This document shows positions 1 through 9,895 of a DNA stretch of 64,000 nt, one piece after another; position 1 is the stretch's first letter; each line of letters opens with the position of its first letter. The notes beneath the pieces were generated by a model. That model searched no databases and was not told where the DNA came from. It worked only from the letters and a program-made list of their open reading frames with translations. The translations under genes and the position numbers were made by a program. The DNA is taken from contig NC_091372.1 of NCBI RefSeq assembly GCF_038502225.1, positions 3,001,617 to 3,065,616 on the forward strand, written 5' to 3'. This DNA is from Cherax quadricarinatus (taxonomy: Eukaryota > Arthropoda > Malacostraca > Decapoda > Parastacidae).

Positions 1-315
1 TTTACCTATTTCAACTACCCAATAAAGTGATCAGAAATCGATAATCTGGCCAAGAAACCAAGAATACAACTATAAAAATCATACAAAAATGCACAGCAAA
101 TTAGCTATCTTAAACCAAAAATACAGTTGCAGTTTTCTTTCCATTATGCACTGCTTTCTGCATGATTTTTTTATATGGTGCACACTTAACGCATTCTCTG
201 ATACCTAGGCCCAAATTTACTGCTCACAGCTTATCTGAGTGAGCTGAGCTCATGATATAGAACTACGGGACAGACCCTGGCTCCAAAGCAGTAGAACTAT
301 GGGACCGACCCTGAG
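1..315 (-). repeat. Relic of TTAA MITE family A (reverse orientation)
   Basis: The first 100 bases match the strand-reversed family A copies (compare 16020-16090). Bases 209-315 match the reverse of the family's left end, including two degraded TAGAACTAC/TAGAACTAT units that correspond to the GTAGATCTAC palindromes at 14390 and 14429. The terminal CCCTTT/TTAA has been lost. The element is cut off by the window start. Confidence 0.6.
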
Positions 316-1380
316 CAATAGGGCTGGGCCCAAAAGATGCATATATAGCACATGCATTACTTACCTTAAAATATTTTCAGCCTTTGCTTATAGTGAGTGT
401 GGAATATATTTATTGTAGGAAGTCTGAATAAATGAAGAATGGGTATACAGTGGAACCCCGAGTTTCGAACGCATCAACTATCGAGCACTTTGAGTTTCGA
501 CTGCTTTTTTTCGCACCAATTTTGTTTCAAGTATCGAACGTGCCTCGTGTTTCGAACCGCGTACCAGACCTGTTTGCCTGCCCGCAAAGGCGTCGTGAGC
601 CAGTCTGGCTTTGTTCATGCTTGAGTGAACACTAACTTGTGTGCTCATGTAAATATTTCACAATTAATTAATTGTGTTTGGTGCTTGTCTATTAAGTGTG
701 ACTGTGGAATAAGCTACCATGGTGGTGGTGGTGGATGGTATTGGTGGATGGTGGTGGTGGTGGATGGTGCCTTCTTCAGAGATTAAGGAGATTTGTGCAA
801 TGTGGAATAGGGTGCAGGCATTTGCTGAAAAATATCACTCTGAGCAAGCTGAAACAAGCCATCTCTGCAATAAGTTCAGTGACAGAACTATATATCCCAT
901 TTTAGGGAAATTTTAAAGAAGGGATGTAACCCCAGATAAGGACTTGTTACCTAAAGTCTTTATGGAAGGGGATTCCCCTTCCAAACACTAAGTGCTCCCT
1001 CTCTCCTCCTCCCTATCTTACAGATGCCATCAGCAATCTTCAATAAAGGTAAGTAAAAATGTTATTTTATATGTTTATTTAAATGTTTATTTATCTATTA
1101 CTAATTGTACTATGTATGTTTGTTGTGTGTATGTAAATCTATAATTAATCTCTATAAAATGTATTTTTTGTGAGTATTTTTGGGTTTTTGGAACAAATTA
1201 ATTGTATTTACATTATTTCTTATGGGAAATATTGCTTCAAGTTTTGAACATTTCAACTTTAGAACTAGCTCCTGGAATGGATTAAGTTCGAAACTCGGGG
1301 TTCCACTGTAATTGAAAACCATTGCATGAGCAAAGTGCTGTAAAGTGAAGTGCTATAAAATGAGGCCCATCTGTATTTAC
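316..1380. repeat. Old MITE (type C) split by a younger Tigger-type insertion
   Basis: Bases 330-440 resemble 56740-56830, and 1311-1375 (gtgctgtaaagtgaag...aggccc) resemble the right end of the type C element near 58100-58150. I read this as one type C copy interrupted by the element at 448-1308. It is degenerate and I see no coding sequence. Confidence 0.4.
448..1308 (+). mobile_element. Tigger-type non-autonomous DNA transposon with transposase remnant
   Basis: 861 bp with terminal inverted repeats CAGTGGAACCCCGAG / CTCGGGGTTCCACTG, flanked by TA on both sides (446-447, 1309-1310), as in Tc1/mariner-pogo elements. Between about 770 and 990 the + strand keeps broken remnants of the C-terminal transposase piece also found at 3922-4362 and 42822-43189 (SSEIKEICAMW, and later PDKDLLPKVFMEGDSPSKH). 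A GGTGGT microsatellite at 720-765 replaces the N-terminal part. It is a dead element. Confidence 0.8.
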
Positions 1381-1921
1381 CACACTTCGCACTCCATCTG
1401 CATTTACGTTCAAAACTCCTTTGTCTCTAATTTTCCCATTTTTTCAGTTTGATTTTGATTATGTATAGGAGGCCCTCCACATTAATGAAGGTTAGTGGAT
1501 CAAGAACCTCGCAAATCTTGAAAATTCGTGAATGTTTGGTGCACAAATATGTTGTAGGGAAATATAATAATACTGTACTGTAGCGTTTGCAAATATTTTG
1601 ATGCGCAGATATATTGTAGGGAAATATAATAATAGCATTTGCTTAGCCTAACAATACTGCTTCCTTAGCCTATTGAACCACGAACAATCATAAAACACTC
1701 GAAAACATTGTAAAATATTGTATGTATATACATGTTATGGTTTTATAACAAATAATGAACAAACACAACACTCAGCACTCATAGGGTTGGGCAGACGAAT
1801 TCTGACAACTTGTGATGATGATAACATTGACATTGTTGATGGTTGTTAGTTAGAGATGCAGTTACTGATGACAGTTGAATGGAGGTGATTATATGGAGTG
1901 TAATTGCATGGCATGATGAGT

Positions 1922-2680
1922 CTAGTGTGTGGATTCTAACTCTTCACTGCCAGTGTCACTGCCGACATCGCTAGAGTCAGAGTTAGCAACGGAGTCAGAT
2001 TCTGCCATGGGTTGAGGTTCAGGTGAGGCTGTAGGGGTAGTGGCAGGCTTCCTTGTGCAGAATATTGTGATGGGCAACTGAGACCCTTTCCTCTTCATAT
2101 CTACAAACAGAGTTTTGTAGGGAATTATGTTCTTATCAACGTCATTCATCACCTTCAAAGCCCTCAACATTGATGAGTTTGTCGTAAAAAATTGTTTGAG
2201 TTGTGCTGTCATTCTCATCAGATGCCCTAGTTTTTCAAGGGTGAGGGCTTGAGGTTGATTGGCCTCAGCAACACTCTTCTCTTCTTCATCCTCACTCTCT
2301 GCCTGCACAATCTCCAACAATTCTTCATCATTTAGGCCCAGTGCATGTTCTTCAATCAGTTCTCTCACCTCACCCTCCTGCATGTCCTCGAACCCTTCAC
2401 CACAAACTAGCCTTGCTAACTCCACGGTCTTCCTCACGGCTTTGTTAACCTCATCCTGAGGACCAAATCCAACAAAATCACACACACACTCTGGCCACAA
2501 AGCCCTCCAACAACCCTTCACTGTCTGAGGGTGCAAATCCTTGACACATTCATGCACTATTGAGAGGCAGTCAGCTGAGGGAGGAGCAGTAGATGCTAGT
2601 GCTGCCCTTATCTTTACCCCATTTTTCTTGATGGAGCACACTGTGCTTTCGTTTACACTAAGTAATTTTCCAATCTCCAT
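1922..2680 (-). pseudogene. Tigger/pogo-family transposase fragment
   Basis: A 252-codon open frame. Residues 1-45 hold the N-terminal helix-turn-helix end (IGKLLSVNESTVCSIKKN, STAPPSAD). The rest is the C-terminal half seen in Tigger transposases (TVKGCWRALWPECV, LIEEHALGLNDEELLEI), followed by an acidic Ser-rich tail. The DDE catalytic core expected between these parts is absent, so it cannot be an active transposase. The first Met and Glu codons come from the SINE inserted at 2675-2873, so the start is an accident of insertion. Confidence 0.75.
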
Positions 2681-2873
2681 GGGGAAGTGGAACAGAATTC
2701 TTCCTCCGTAAGCTATGCGTGTTGTAAGAGGCGACTAAAATGCCAGGAGCAAGGGGCTAGTAACCCCTTCTCCTGTATATATTACTAAATATGAAAGGAG
2801 AAACTTTTGTTTTTCCTTTTGGGCCACCCCACCTCGGTGGGATACGGCTGGTGTGTTGAAAGAAGAAAGAAAG
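2675..2873 (+). mobile_element. SINE-like element (5'-truncated) with 10-bp target duplication
   Basis: 199 bp flanked by ATTTTCCAAT on both sides (2665-2674 and 2874-2883). It holds the palindromic core GGAGCAAGGGGCTAGTAACC...CTTCTCC and a 3' tail (CACCTCGGTGGGATACGG...GTTGAAAGAAG) matching the 3' tail of the RTE-like LINEs here. Longer copies at 59465-61335 show that this one is 5'-truncated. I see no convincing tRNA-type A and B boxes. Confidence 0.8.
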
Positions 2874-3532
2874 ATTTTCCAATGGCAGAATTGCTCAAAT
2901 AACTTGCCCTACAGTTGTCTAGCAATTTCACCTAACAGATTCATGATTATCTTTGAGCACTTAGGGGTTGGCTCATCAGTAGCAGTTGCTGCTCACTTGG
3001 GGACCATACTTGCACAACCACACAAACACATGTGTATGGTAGGACATGAACAGTAAGTGGACATGACCGACGCAAACAGTAACTGGACAATGAGTGAGTG
3101 GCAGGCTGCATGTTGAGGGGGTAAGAAGGAGGGAAGTAGGGTCGCGGTTGGAAGTGTTTTCCCGTACTTTTTTCCCACATTTGTTTGGTAAATATGATTG
3201 AGTGGCTGGGCATTTGCGAATGTTTGAAGCTCATGAAAGTGGAACTCATGAAGGTGGAGGGCTACCTGTATATTTCTTATTAGCCATTTGATGGATGGGC
3301 TCATTCCTATTAGTCTGTAGAATATTTTCTTCCTCTTTTTTCTTCATTTAGCTTTTTTGGATTTCTATATACAGTAATGTTTTATTTTTGCTCTCTACTT
3401 CTTTGATAAGTCTTTCCATATTAATATGTGTGTATGTTGTTTATTTTCTTATCTTTCTCATGCTAAACATTTATTCTTATGCCTGACCTGTGCTGTGTTT
3501 GTAGTGCTGTTTTATTGTCATTCTCATTGCAC

Positions 3533-3667
3533 AGTACAGTACAGTATGTATACTGTAATGTATTGTACTATACTGTACTCTGTACAGTTCTATACTGTAC
3601 TCCGTACAGTACTATACTGTACTAAACTATTGTGCTGTACTATACTGTACTGTATTGTAATGTACTA
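3533..3667. repeat. (TACTGTAC)n simple repeat, left part
   Basis: Irregular repeats of TACTGTAC/TATACTGTAC. The same simple repeat resumes at 4635-4700, so the element at 3670-4632 was inserted into it. Confidence 0.8.
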
Positions 3668-3669
3668 TA

Positions 3670-4632
3670 CAGTGGACCCTCAGCTAACGATATTAATCCG
3701 TTCCTGAAAGCTCATCGTTAGCTGAAATTATCGTTAGCTGAATTAATTTTCCCCATAAGAAATGATGGAAATCAAATTAATCCGTGCAAGACACCCCAAG
3801 GTATGAAAAAAAATTTTTAGCACATGAAATATTAATTTTAATACACACAAACCGACACTTACCTTTATTGAAGATCTGGTGATGATTGATGGCACGGGAG
3901 GAGGGGAGAGTGTGGAAGTTGTTAATGTTTAGAAGGGGAATCCCCTTCCATTAGAACTTGAGGTATCAAGTCCTTTTCCGGGGTTACTTCCCTTCTTCTT
4001 TTAATGCCACTAGCACCAGCTTGAGAGTCACTGGACCTCTGTCGCACAACAAATCTGTCTATAGAGGTCTGTACCTCCGGTTCCTTTAAGATTTGTCTAA
4101 AATGGGCCACAACATTGTCATTGTAATAGTCACCAGCATGGCTTGCAATAGCTGTGTTAGGGTGATTTTCATCCATAAAGGTTTGCAGTTCAATCCACTT
4201 TGCACACATTTCCTTAATCTTCGAAGTAGGCACAATGGATTCCACAACTGGCATAGGCTTCTCAGGGTTAGCCCCAAACCCTTCAAAATCTTTCTTAATT
4301 TCCATACTAATTCTCACCCTTTTTATCACAGGGTTGGCACTAGAAGCTTTCTTGGGGCCCATGTTGACTTATTTTGCAGGTACAATCACTAAAAATGCTG
4401 TGATAATATGAAATGTTCCGATTGTATGCATGGATGCGACCACACTGGCTGGCTTGTAAACACTGGCACCCACGGGACAACTGAGGTGCGCTCAGGCCTC
4501 ACGTGGATATGTCTCGAACGAATCGCATTGGGTGAGTTTATTAGCATTAGCTGAGGCAAAATCTTTGCTTTAAAATGTATCGTTAGCTGGATTTAACGTT
4601 AGCTGATGCCATCGTTAGCTGAGGGTCCACTG
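3670..4632 (-). mobile_element. Tigger-type non-autonomous element carrying a short fused ORF
   Basis: 963 bp with TIRs CAGTGGACCCTCAGCTAACG / CGTTAGCTGAGGGTCCACTG and TA flanks (3668-3669, 4633-4634). Several internal copies of ATCGTTAGCTGA lie near each end. It contains one minus-strand ORF (3922-4362). It is the best-preserved of four related copies (448, 3670, 26077, 42548). Confidence 0.85.
3922..4362 (-). CDS. 146-residue Tigger N+C fusion ORF inside MITE
   Basis: It starts MGPKKASSANPVIKRVRIS, like Tigger transposase N-termini, and then passes straight to a C-terminal piece (KIKEMCAKWIELQTFMDE, VVAHFRQILKE, RRREVTPEKDLIPQVL, ending GDSPSKH). The centromere-protein-B type DNA-binding domain and the DDE domain are both missing. 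The frame is intact. A second copy (42822-43189) shows one frame break. It may be a fossil, or a short protein kept by the element; the sequence alone does not decide. Confidence 0.6.
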   Translation of the reverse strand: MGPKKASSANPVIKRVRISMEIKKDFEGFGANPEKPMPVVESIVPTSKIKEMCAKWIELQTFMDENHPNTAIASHAGDYYNDNVVAHFRQILKEPEVQTSIDRFVVRQRSSDSQAGASGIKRRREVTPEKDLIPQVLMEGDSPSKH

Positions 4633-4634
4633 TA

Positions 4635-4700
4635 CTGTACTGTTCTGTACTCTGCTGCACTACTGTACTGTACTCTGCTGCACTGTACTGTACCTACGTT
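4635..4700. repeat. (TACTGTAC)n simple repeat, right part
   Basis: A continuation of the simple repeat at 3533-3667 after the inserted element. Confidence 0.7.
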
Positions 4701-4807
4701 ATATCCTCTTTTTTTATGTTATACCGAATTGTCTTCTTTTTCTCGTCTACAGTAGTGTGCACATTAATTGGAACAGTGATGAAATAAGACATTTGGAAAA
4801 TTAGTGT

Positions 4808-5392
4808 TTATTCGAAAAATACACATAATTGATAGGACAGATAATTAATTAAATAAGAGTTATGACTACCCTTTGCTTTTATAAGCACTGCTGCGCACTT
4901 TGGCATAGAACTGACCAATGTTGAACGCATTTTGGCAAGCTCTTCATCGTGGTACCAGGCCCTAATAACAGCAGCAGTTAGTCTCTCCATAACTGAACAG
5001 TCATGTTTTGCAATCCTGTGTTTGGTTATTGCCCATAGATTCTCTATTGGGTTGAGGTCAGAAGAGTTTCCAGGCAAATTTAGAACTTAGCTCACTCTTT
5101 TCAAAAATGTCAGTATTTTTCTGGAAATATGGCATGGAGCAGGATCGTGCTGGAAGATGCCTTCTCCATGACGAAAGTCTCTATCCACAATGGGAAACAA
5201 ATGAGTTGCTGGGATTGCCCTGTATTTGTCACTGTTCATTGTTCCCTCAACAATAACAAGCTCTTCAGGGCCATTAGCAGTAAAACTACCCTAAAACATC
5301 TTAGGTGGGTGTTTTGGGAATTGTTGAATGAGTCTGTTCCAAATAGGTTTGCCTTTTCTTCATCTCACTACCACTGATCTGTACCTCAAAAT
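4808..5392 (-). pseudogene. Tc1-like transposase, C-terminal part
   Basis: The reverse strand shows NSSDLNPIENLW (carrying the usual N-P-I-E-N-x-W end of Tc1 DDE transposases), with upstream pieces such as the H-D-x-A-P-C-H region in shifted frames. Stops and frame shifts break it. The remaining N-terminal pieces lie at 7600-7630 and 7838-8230. Confidence 0.8.
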
Positions 5393-5410
5393 GTGCCACA
5401 TCTGAAAATA

Positions 5411-7600
5411 TATTTATTTTTTTATTTATTTTATTTGTTTAATAATTTGAACATACATACAGAGGTACAAAAAAATACAGGTAAGAGCAGCATGCCAAAG
5501 CCACTTGTATGCATAGCATTACGGGCAGGCTTAGAATTAACTTAAGATTAACCAAGCAATGATGTAATCAGTGATAAAACATTATTGTAAACAGATAACA
5601 ACAAAGCACAAATGAGTATTACAAAGACAGGTCATATGGTTGCATGCATTGCTGTACATTCAGTAGAATGGAGTATTCTGTTAGGTAGTATATTTAAAAA
5701 ATAACAAAGTTAGATGGGGTCTTAGGTTTAACATTTATGTGATATAATTGTAGGCCTTAGACAAGGATGTGTGATGTCACCGTGGTTGTTTAATATATTT
5801 ATGGATGGGGTTGTAAGAGAAGTAAATGCGAGGGTCTTGGCAAGAGGCGTGGAGTTAAAAGATAAAGAATCACACACAAAGTGGGAGTTGTCACAGCTGC
5901 TCTTTGCTGATAACACTGTGCTCTTGGGAGATTCTGAAGAGAAGTTGCAGAGATTGGTGGATGAATTTGGTAGGGTGTGCAAAAGAAGAAAATTAAAGGT
6001 GAATACAGGAAAGAGTAAGGTTATGAGGATAACAAAAAGATTAGGTGATGAAAGATTGAATATCAGATTGGAGGGAGAGAGTATGGAGGAGGTGAATGTA
6101 TTCAGATATTTGGGAGTGGACGTGTCAGCGGATGGGTCTATGAAAGATGAGGTGAATCATAGAATTGATGAGGGAAAAAGAGTGAGTGGTGCACTTAGGA
6201 GTCTGTGGAGACAAAGAACTTTGTCCTTGGAGGCAAAGAGGGGAATGTATGAGTGTATAGTTTTACCAACGCTCTTATATGGGTGTGAAGCATGGGTGAT
6301 GAATGTTGCAGCAAGGAGAAGGCTGGAGGCAGTGGAGATGTCATGTCTGAGAGCAATGTGTGGTGTGAATATACTGCAGAGAATTGGTAGTTTGGAAGTT
6401 AGGAGGAGGTGCGGGATTACCAAAACTGTTGTCCAGAGGGCTGAGGAAGGGTTGTTGAGGTGGTTCGGACATGTAGAGAGAATGGAGCGAAACAGAATGA
6501 CTTCAAGAGTGTATCAGTCTGTAGTGGAAGGAAGGCGGGGTAGGGGTCGGCCTAGGAAAGGTTGGAGAGAGGGGGTAAAGGAGGTTTTGTGTGCGAGGGG
6601 CTTGGACTTCAAGTAGGCATGCGTGAGCGTGTTTGATAGGAGTGAATGGAGACAAATGGTTTTTAATACTTGACGTGCTGTTGGAGTGTGAGCAAAGTAA
6701 CATTTATGAAGGGGTTCAGGGAAACCGGCAGGCCGGACTTGAGTCCTGGAGATGGGAAGTAGAGTGCCTGCACTCTGAAGGAGGGGTGTTAATGTTGCAG
6801 TTTAAAAACTGTAGTGTAAAGCACCCTTCTGGCAAGACAGTGATGGAGTGAATGATGGTGAAAGTTTTTCTTTTTTAGGCCACCCTGCCTTGGTGGGAAT
6901 CGGCCAGTGTGATAATAAAAAAAAAAAAATTGTGAGAAACATTTAAGATATACAATTTATAAGGTTCAGTTATTCAGTATTTATTTGGTTTTGGGTGAGT
7001 AAGTGATCTTTGAGAAGAGACTTGAATTTATAAACAGGTAGTGTTTCTTTTATATTTACAGGTAATGAATTCCAGATTTTAGGGCCTTTTATGTGCATTG
7101 AGTTTTTGCATAGCATGAGATGGACATGAGGAACATCAAAGAGTGATCTGTGCCTTGTGTTATGGTCATGTGTTCTGTTGAGGTTGGCAAGGAGATGTTT
7201 GAGGGGGGGGGTTAATATCAGAGTTAAGTGTTCTATGTATGTAATAGGTGCAGTAATAAGTATGGATGTTTTGTATGGTGAGTAGGTTTAGTATTTTGAA
7301 TTTTGGTGGAGTGTGCTGTCTGTAATGGGAATTTGTTATCATTCTGACTGCAGCCTTTTGTTGGGTAATTAGTGGTCTGAGATGGTTAATTGTTGTTGAG
7401 CCCCATGCACAAATTCCATAGGTGAGATAGGGGTAAATAAGAGAGTGATATAGGGCCAGGAGGGCTGACTGTGGAACATAGTACCGTATCTTCGATAGTA
7501 TGCCTATGGTCTTGGAAATTTTCTTAGAAATTTGTTGTATGTGTGTATGTTGTATATGTGTATGTTGTATATGTCCATCCCTTATGATCAAGTGCTTACC
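5411..7600 (-). mobile_element. L2/CR1-type LINE, 5'-truncated, inserted in Tc1
   Basis: The minus strand at 7166-7591 encodes QISKKISKTIGILSKIRYYV, SLIYPYLTYGICAWGST and related C-terminal reverse transcriptase motifs, closely matching the better copy at 27160-29165. The 3' UTR (5411-5745 and 6933-7165) ends in an AT-rich tail. An RTE-like LINE is inserted in its 3' UTR. The 5' side ends in a small (ACATATACA)n-type repeat. Confidence 0.75.
5751..6927 (+). mobile_element. RTE-like LINE, 5'-truncated, 5-bp flanks
   Basis: The open frame to 6616 encodes the C-terminal part of reverse transcriptase: QGCVMSPWLFNIFMDGVV, LLFADNTVLLGDSEEKL (catalytic F-A-D-N instead of FADD), then LLYGCEAWV, EGLLRWFGHVERM and GRGRPRKGW. 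The 3' UTR ends in a poly(A). AATTG flanks both sides (5746-5750, 6928-6932). The FADD to FADN change removes a catalytic Asp, so this copy is dead. Confidence 0.85.
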
Positions 7601-7630
7601 ACAGTTTTTTCTCCATAGCAGCAGTCATTA

Positions 7631-7821
7631 CAGTGGTACCCCAAGTTTTGGCCACCTCCCAACTCGAAAGAATTATTTTAAGTGCTTTTGTAAGTGTATT
7701 TTTGGGGGTCTGAAATGGACTAATCCAATTTATATTATTCCTTATGGGAATAAATTTGTTCGGTAACGGCACTCGAACAGCCTTCTGGAACACATCATGG
7801 CCGAAACTTGGGGTTCCACTG
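7631..7821. mobile_element. 191-bp Tigger-type MITE in Tc1
   Basis: TIRs CAGTGGTACCCCAAGTTTTG / CCGAAACTTGGGGTTCCACTG with TA flanks (7629-7630, 7822-7823). No coding capacity. Confidence 0.85.
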
Positions 7822-7837
7822 TAATTGTTTATTTACC

Positions 7838-8230
7838 ACCTTTCTGGCAGTTCTGCCAACTTCTAGGAGCCTTCATTGAACAGTTGAGGAATCAACATTT
7901 ATGCCACCTGAAGCCAAATCTCTCTGTAGATTTTTGATAGTTTTCTTGGGATCCTTTATACTATTTTTTATGATAACCTTGTCATTATGAGGTGTTGCCT
8001 TGCATTTTCTTCCACATTATCTTCAATGCAGCGCTCCACAGTCACTATTATCATCGGCTCTCTTCAGAATTAGTTCAACAGTTGACTTTGCTAGGCTCAA
8101 ATTTTCAGCGATCTGTCTGATACTCGAATCAGCATGTTTTCTAAGAGCTATAATACTTGCATGCTTCCTGGGTGTAACATCCATCATGAATTTCAGCAGT
8201 AAGCATGAAATGATGGGGTGAATTTGTCAA
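7838..8230 (-). pseudogene. Tc1-like transposase, N-terminal part
   Basis: The reverse strand reads MMDVTPRKHASIIALRKHAD then SSIRQIAENLSLAKSTVELI, a typical Tc1 helix-turn-helix region, followed by broken frames. It is separated from the rest of the transposase by the MITE at 7631-7821 and by the LINEs. Confidence 0.7.
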
Positions 8231-8451
8231 AACCACGTTCACTCACAGAGCATGCTTGCAGTAATAGCCTTACAGAACAACAGCTGTTGTAGCACTGTCA
8301 AGAATCACAGGGTAACACCACAGCTGGATAGGTGCCAGATGTCAGTAGCAAACTCTTCTGAAAAGAAGAGAAGCCAAACTACATTATTTAAGTCAGAGAT
8401 GAGATAATCACAAACTTTACTCCTGTCCTAATTAATTTGCACACTACTGTA

Positions 8452-8868
8452 CTGCATTTTTGTTCATTTTTGGTTCTCGATTTCTTTTCGTATCAAATCG
8501 TTGAGGTGGGTACCAAGAGCTTTATCTCAGCTTCAGCAAATACATTCTCTGTTGTACTCTACCATCTTATTCTTCCATGCAGTATTTTATGTTTAATTTA
8601 CTTCCTATAATTTAGTTTGATTTAATTTGTTGATATATCTTATTATTTAATTAATCCTGTATTATTTTTCCTTAAAGCACAGTGTACGTTTTTATTGTAT
8701 TTTATGTTGTATAGTTTGACTTAAAAAATAAAATAAATCTTAAATGCGTGATATAATACATTGTAACTAGTAATACTATCATTCAGATGTGTAATATTTT
8801 TATGTAGTTGAATGTAGACCTCTTGAAGACATTGTACATGTTGAATTTCACCAAGTTGTACCATACCT
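8452..8868. other. AT-rich intronic stretch, nothing recognised
   Basis: AT-rich unique-looking sequence with no supported gene or repeat boundary. Confidence 0.5.
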
Positions 8869-8966
8869 GGAGTTTACCTGGAGAGAGTTCCGGAGGTCAG
8901 CGCCCCCGCGGCCCGGTCTGTGACCAGGCCTCCTGGTGGATCAGAGCCTGATCAACCAGGCTGTTA
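8869..8966 (+). repeat. CR1-type 3' tail fragment (ACCTGGAGTTTACCTGG family)
   Basis: A GC-rich block (CCTGGAGAGAGTTCC...CCCCGCGGCCCGGTCTG...CTGATCAACCAGGCTG) that stands out from its AT-rich surroundings. The reverse of the same block lies at 12741-12816, and related words occur in the LINE 3' end at 29470-29560. I take it to be a truncated LINE 3' end. Confidence 0.6.
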
Positions 8967-9026
8967 CTGCTATGACACACTTATGCAGTAAATTGTTAAT
9001 CTCTACAATAGCTGTTCTTTATTGGC

Positions 9027-9130
9027 ATGCCTCTGGCAAGACACTGATGGAGTGAGTGATGATGAAAGTGTTTCTTCTTCTTTTTCAGGTCATCCTGCCT
9101 TGGTGGGATATGACCGATTTTTAAAAAAAA
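9027..9130 (+). repeat. RTE-like LINE 3' tail only
   Basis: GCATGCCTCTGGCAAGACAC...CTGCCTTGGTGGGATATG then A-rich. An extreme 5'-truncation of the RTE-like LINE. Bases 9131-9719 hold nothing recognised. Confidence 0.75.
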
Positions 9131-9719
9131 TCACTTCAAACATAAAGCTGTTTTTCTGTTTTAAAAAATAAGTTAATCCTGGGAATACTTTCTAATATCG
9201 GAGTTGGTAATACTTTATCTTGTATCTAACTTTCTTTCATAATGTATATTATCCTAATTTTTCATTTTCAATATTAAGACAAGGAAAATGCATGTTAAAC
9301 TAATTTAATAGATTTAGTTGTGCGTATTGTACCTGTCCTCTAAACTGCATTTTAAGGGGAAAACTAATATTTTGTGGAATAAAATATTTTCACATTTTAC
9401 AATATTCTCACTTTTTTTTTTTTTTCAAGCACAAGTAATAAATTCAAAATTTCTACTAAAATTAATTGGCTGGTTGAGTTTTCTTTCAGAGGCTCCGAAC
9501 TTGTTAAGTATTTTTCCTTACCATTAACCCTAGTTTTATACTTTTGAAAAGGAGAAACGGAGAATCATTGTGTTCACCTGCATTAAAGGACATTATTATT
9601 ATTATTTTTTAAGTCATTAAACATTTGTATTTTTGTGGGACAGATAACATATTTGATTGAATGGACATGTATAATTTTACCTTCAAGTTATTTGATAGTA
9701 AAAAGTGTGTGAAATATTG

Positions 9720-9895
9720 AACATAATACACAAATGCCCCGCACATAGGAGAGAGTAACTTACGATGATGTTTCGGTCTGACTTGAATCATTAATAGTCC
9801 ATGGTGGACCCAAACATCATGAGTTTCTTTCACCTATTTGTGGGATATTTGTGTGTTGTTCCAGTCGCAGTATTGTGCCTTTTGTTATTTGTGTT
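9720..9895 (-). repeat. Dispersed repeat shared with 62400-62965
   Basis: GCACATAGGAGAGAGTAACTTA, the nearby TTTCGGTCTGACTTG, and GTTGTTCCAGTCGCAGTATTG match 62404-62450 and 62937-62960. The second copy has about 480 bp more between the shared ends. Possibly Penelope-related by its TTTCGGTC word; class uncertain. Confidence 0.5.

Larger units (their letters stand above)
1466..3272 (-). mobile_element. Tigger-like DNA transposon, internally deleted
   Basis: The ends are imperfect inverted repeats (GGCCCTCCACATTAATGAAG near 1468, CTTCATGAGTTCC/CCTCCACCTTCATGAG read from 3265 backwards). The minus strand carries a transposase remnant (1922-2680), and the reading continues past an inserted SINE at 2675-2873 into about 2885-2960. 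Bases 1311-1465 and 3273-3530 hold nothing I can name. Confidence 0.65.
4750..8449 (-). mobile_element. Tc1-like DNA transposon interrupted by LINEs and a MITE
   Basis: The ends are CAGTAGTGTGCACATTAATT and its near-reverse AATTAATTTGCACACTACTG with TA flanks (4748-4749, 8450-8451). Without insertions it would be about 1.3 kb, the usual Tc1 size. Transposase pieces are on the minus strand: N-terminal helix-turn-helix (RKHASIIALRKHADSSIRQI) around 8050-8200, a middle piece (MTAAMEKK) near 7600-7630, and the C-terminal piece (NSSDLNPIENLW) at 4808-5392. Insertions: L2-like LINE (about 5411-7600) and MITE (7631-7821). Confidence 0.85.
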
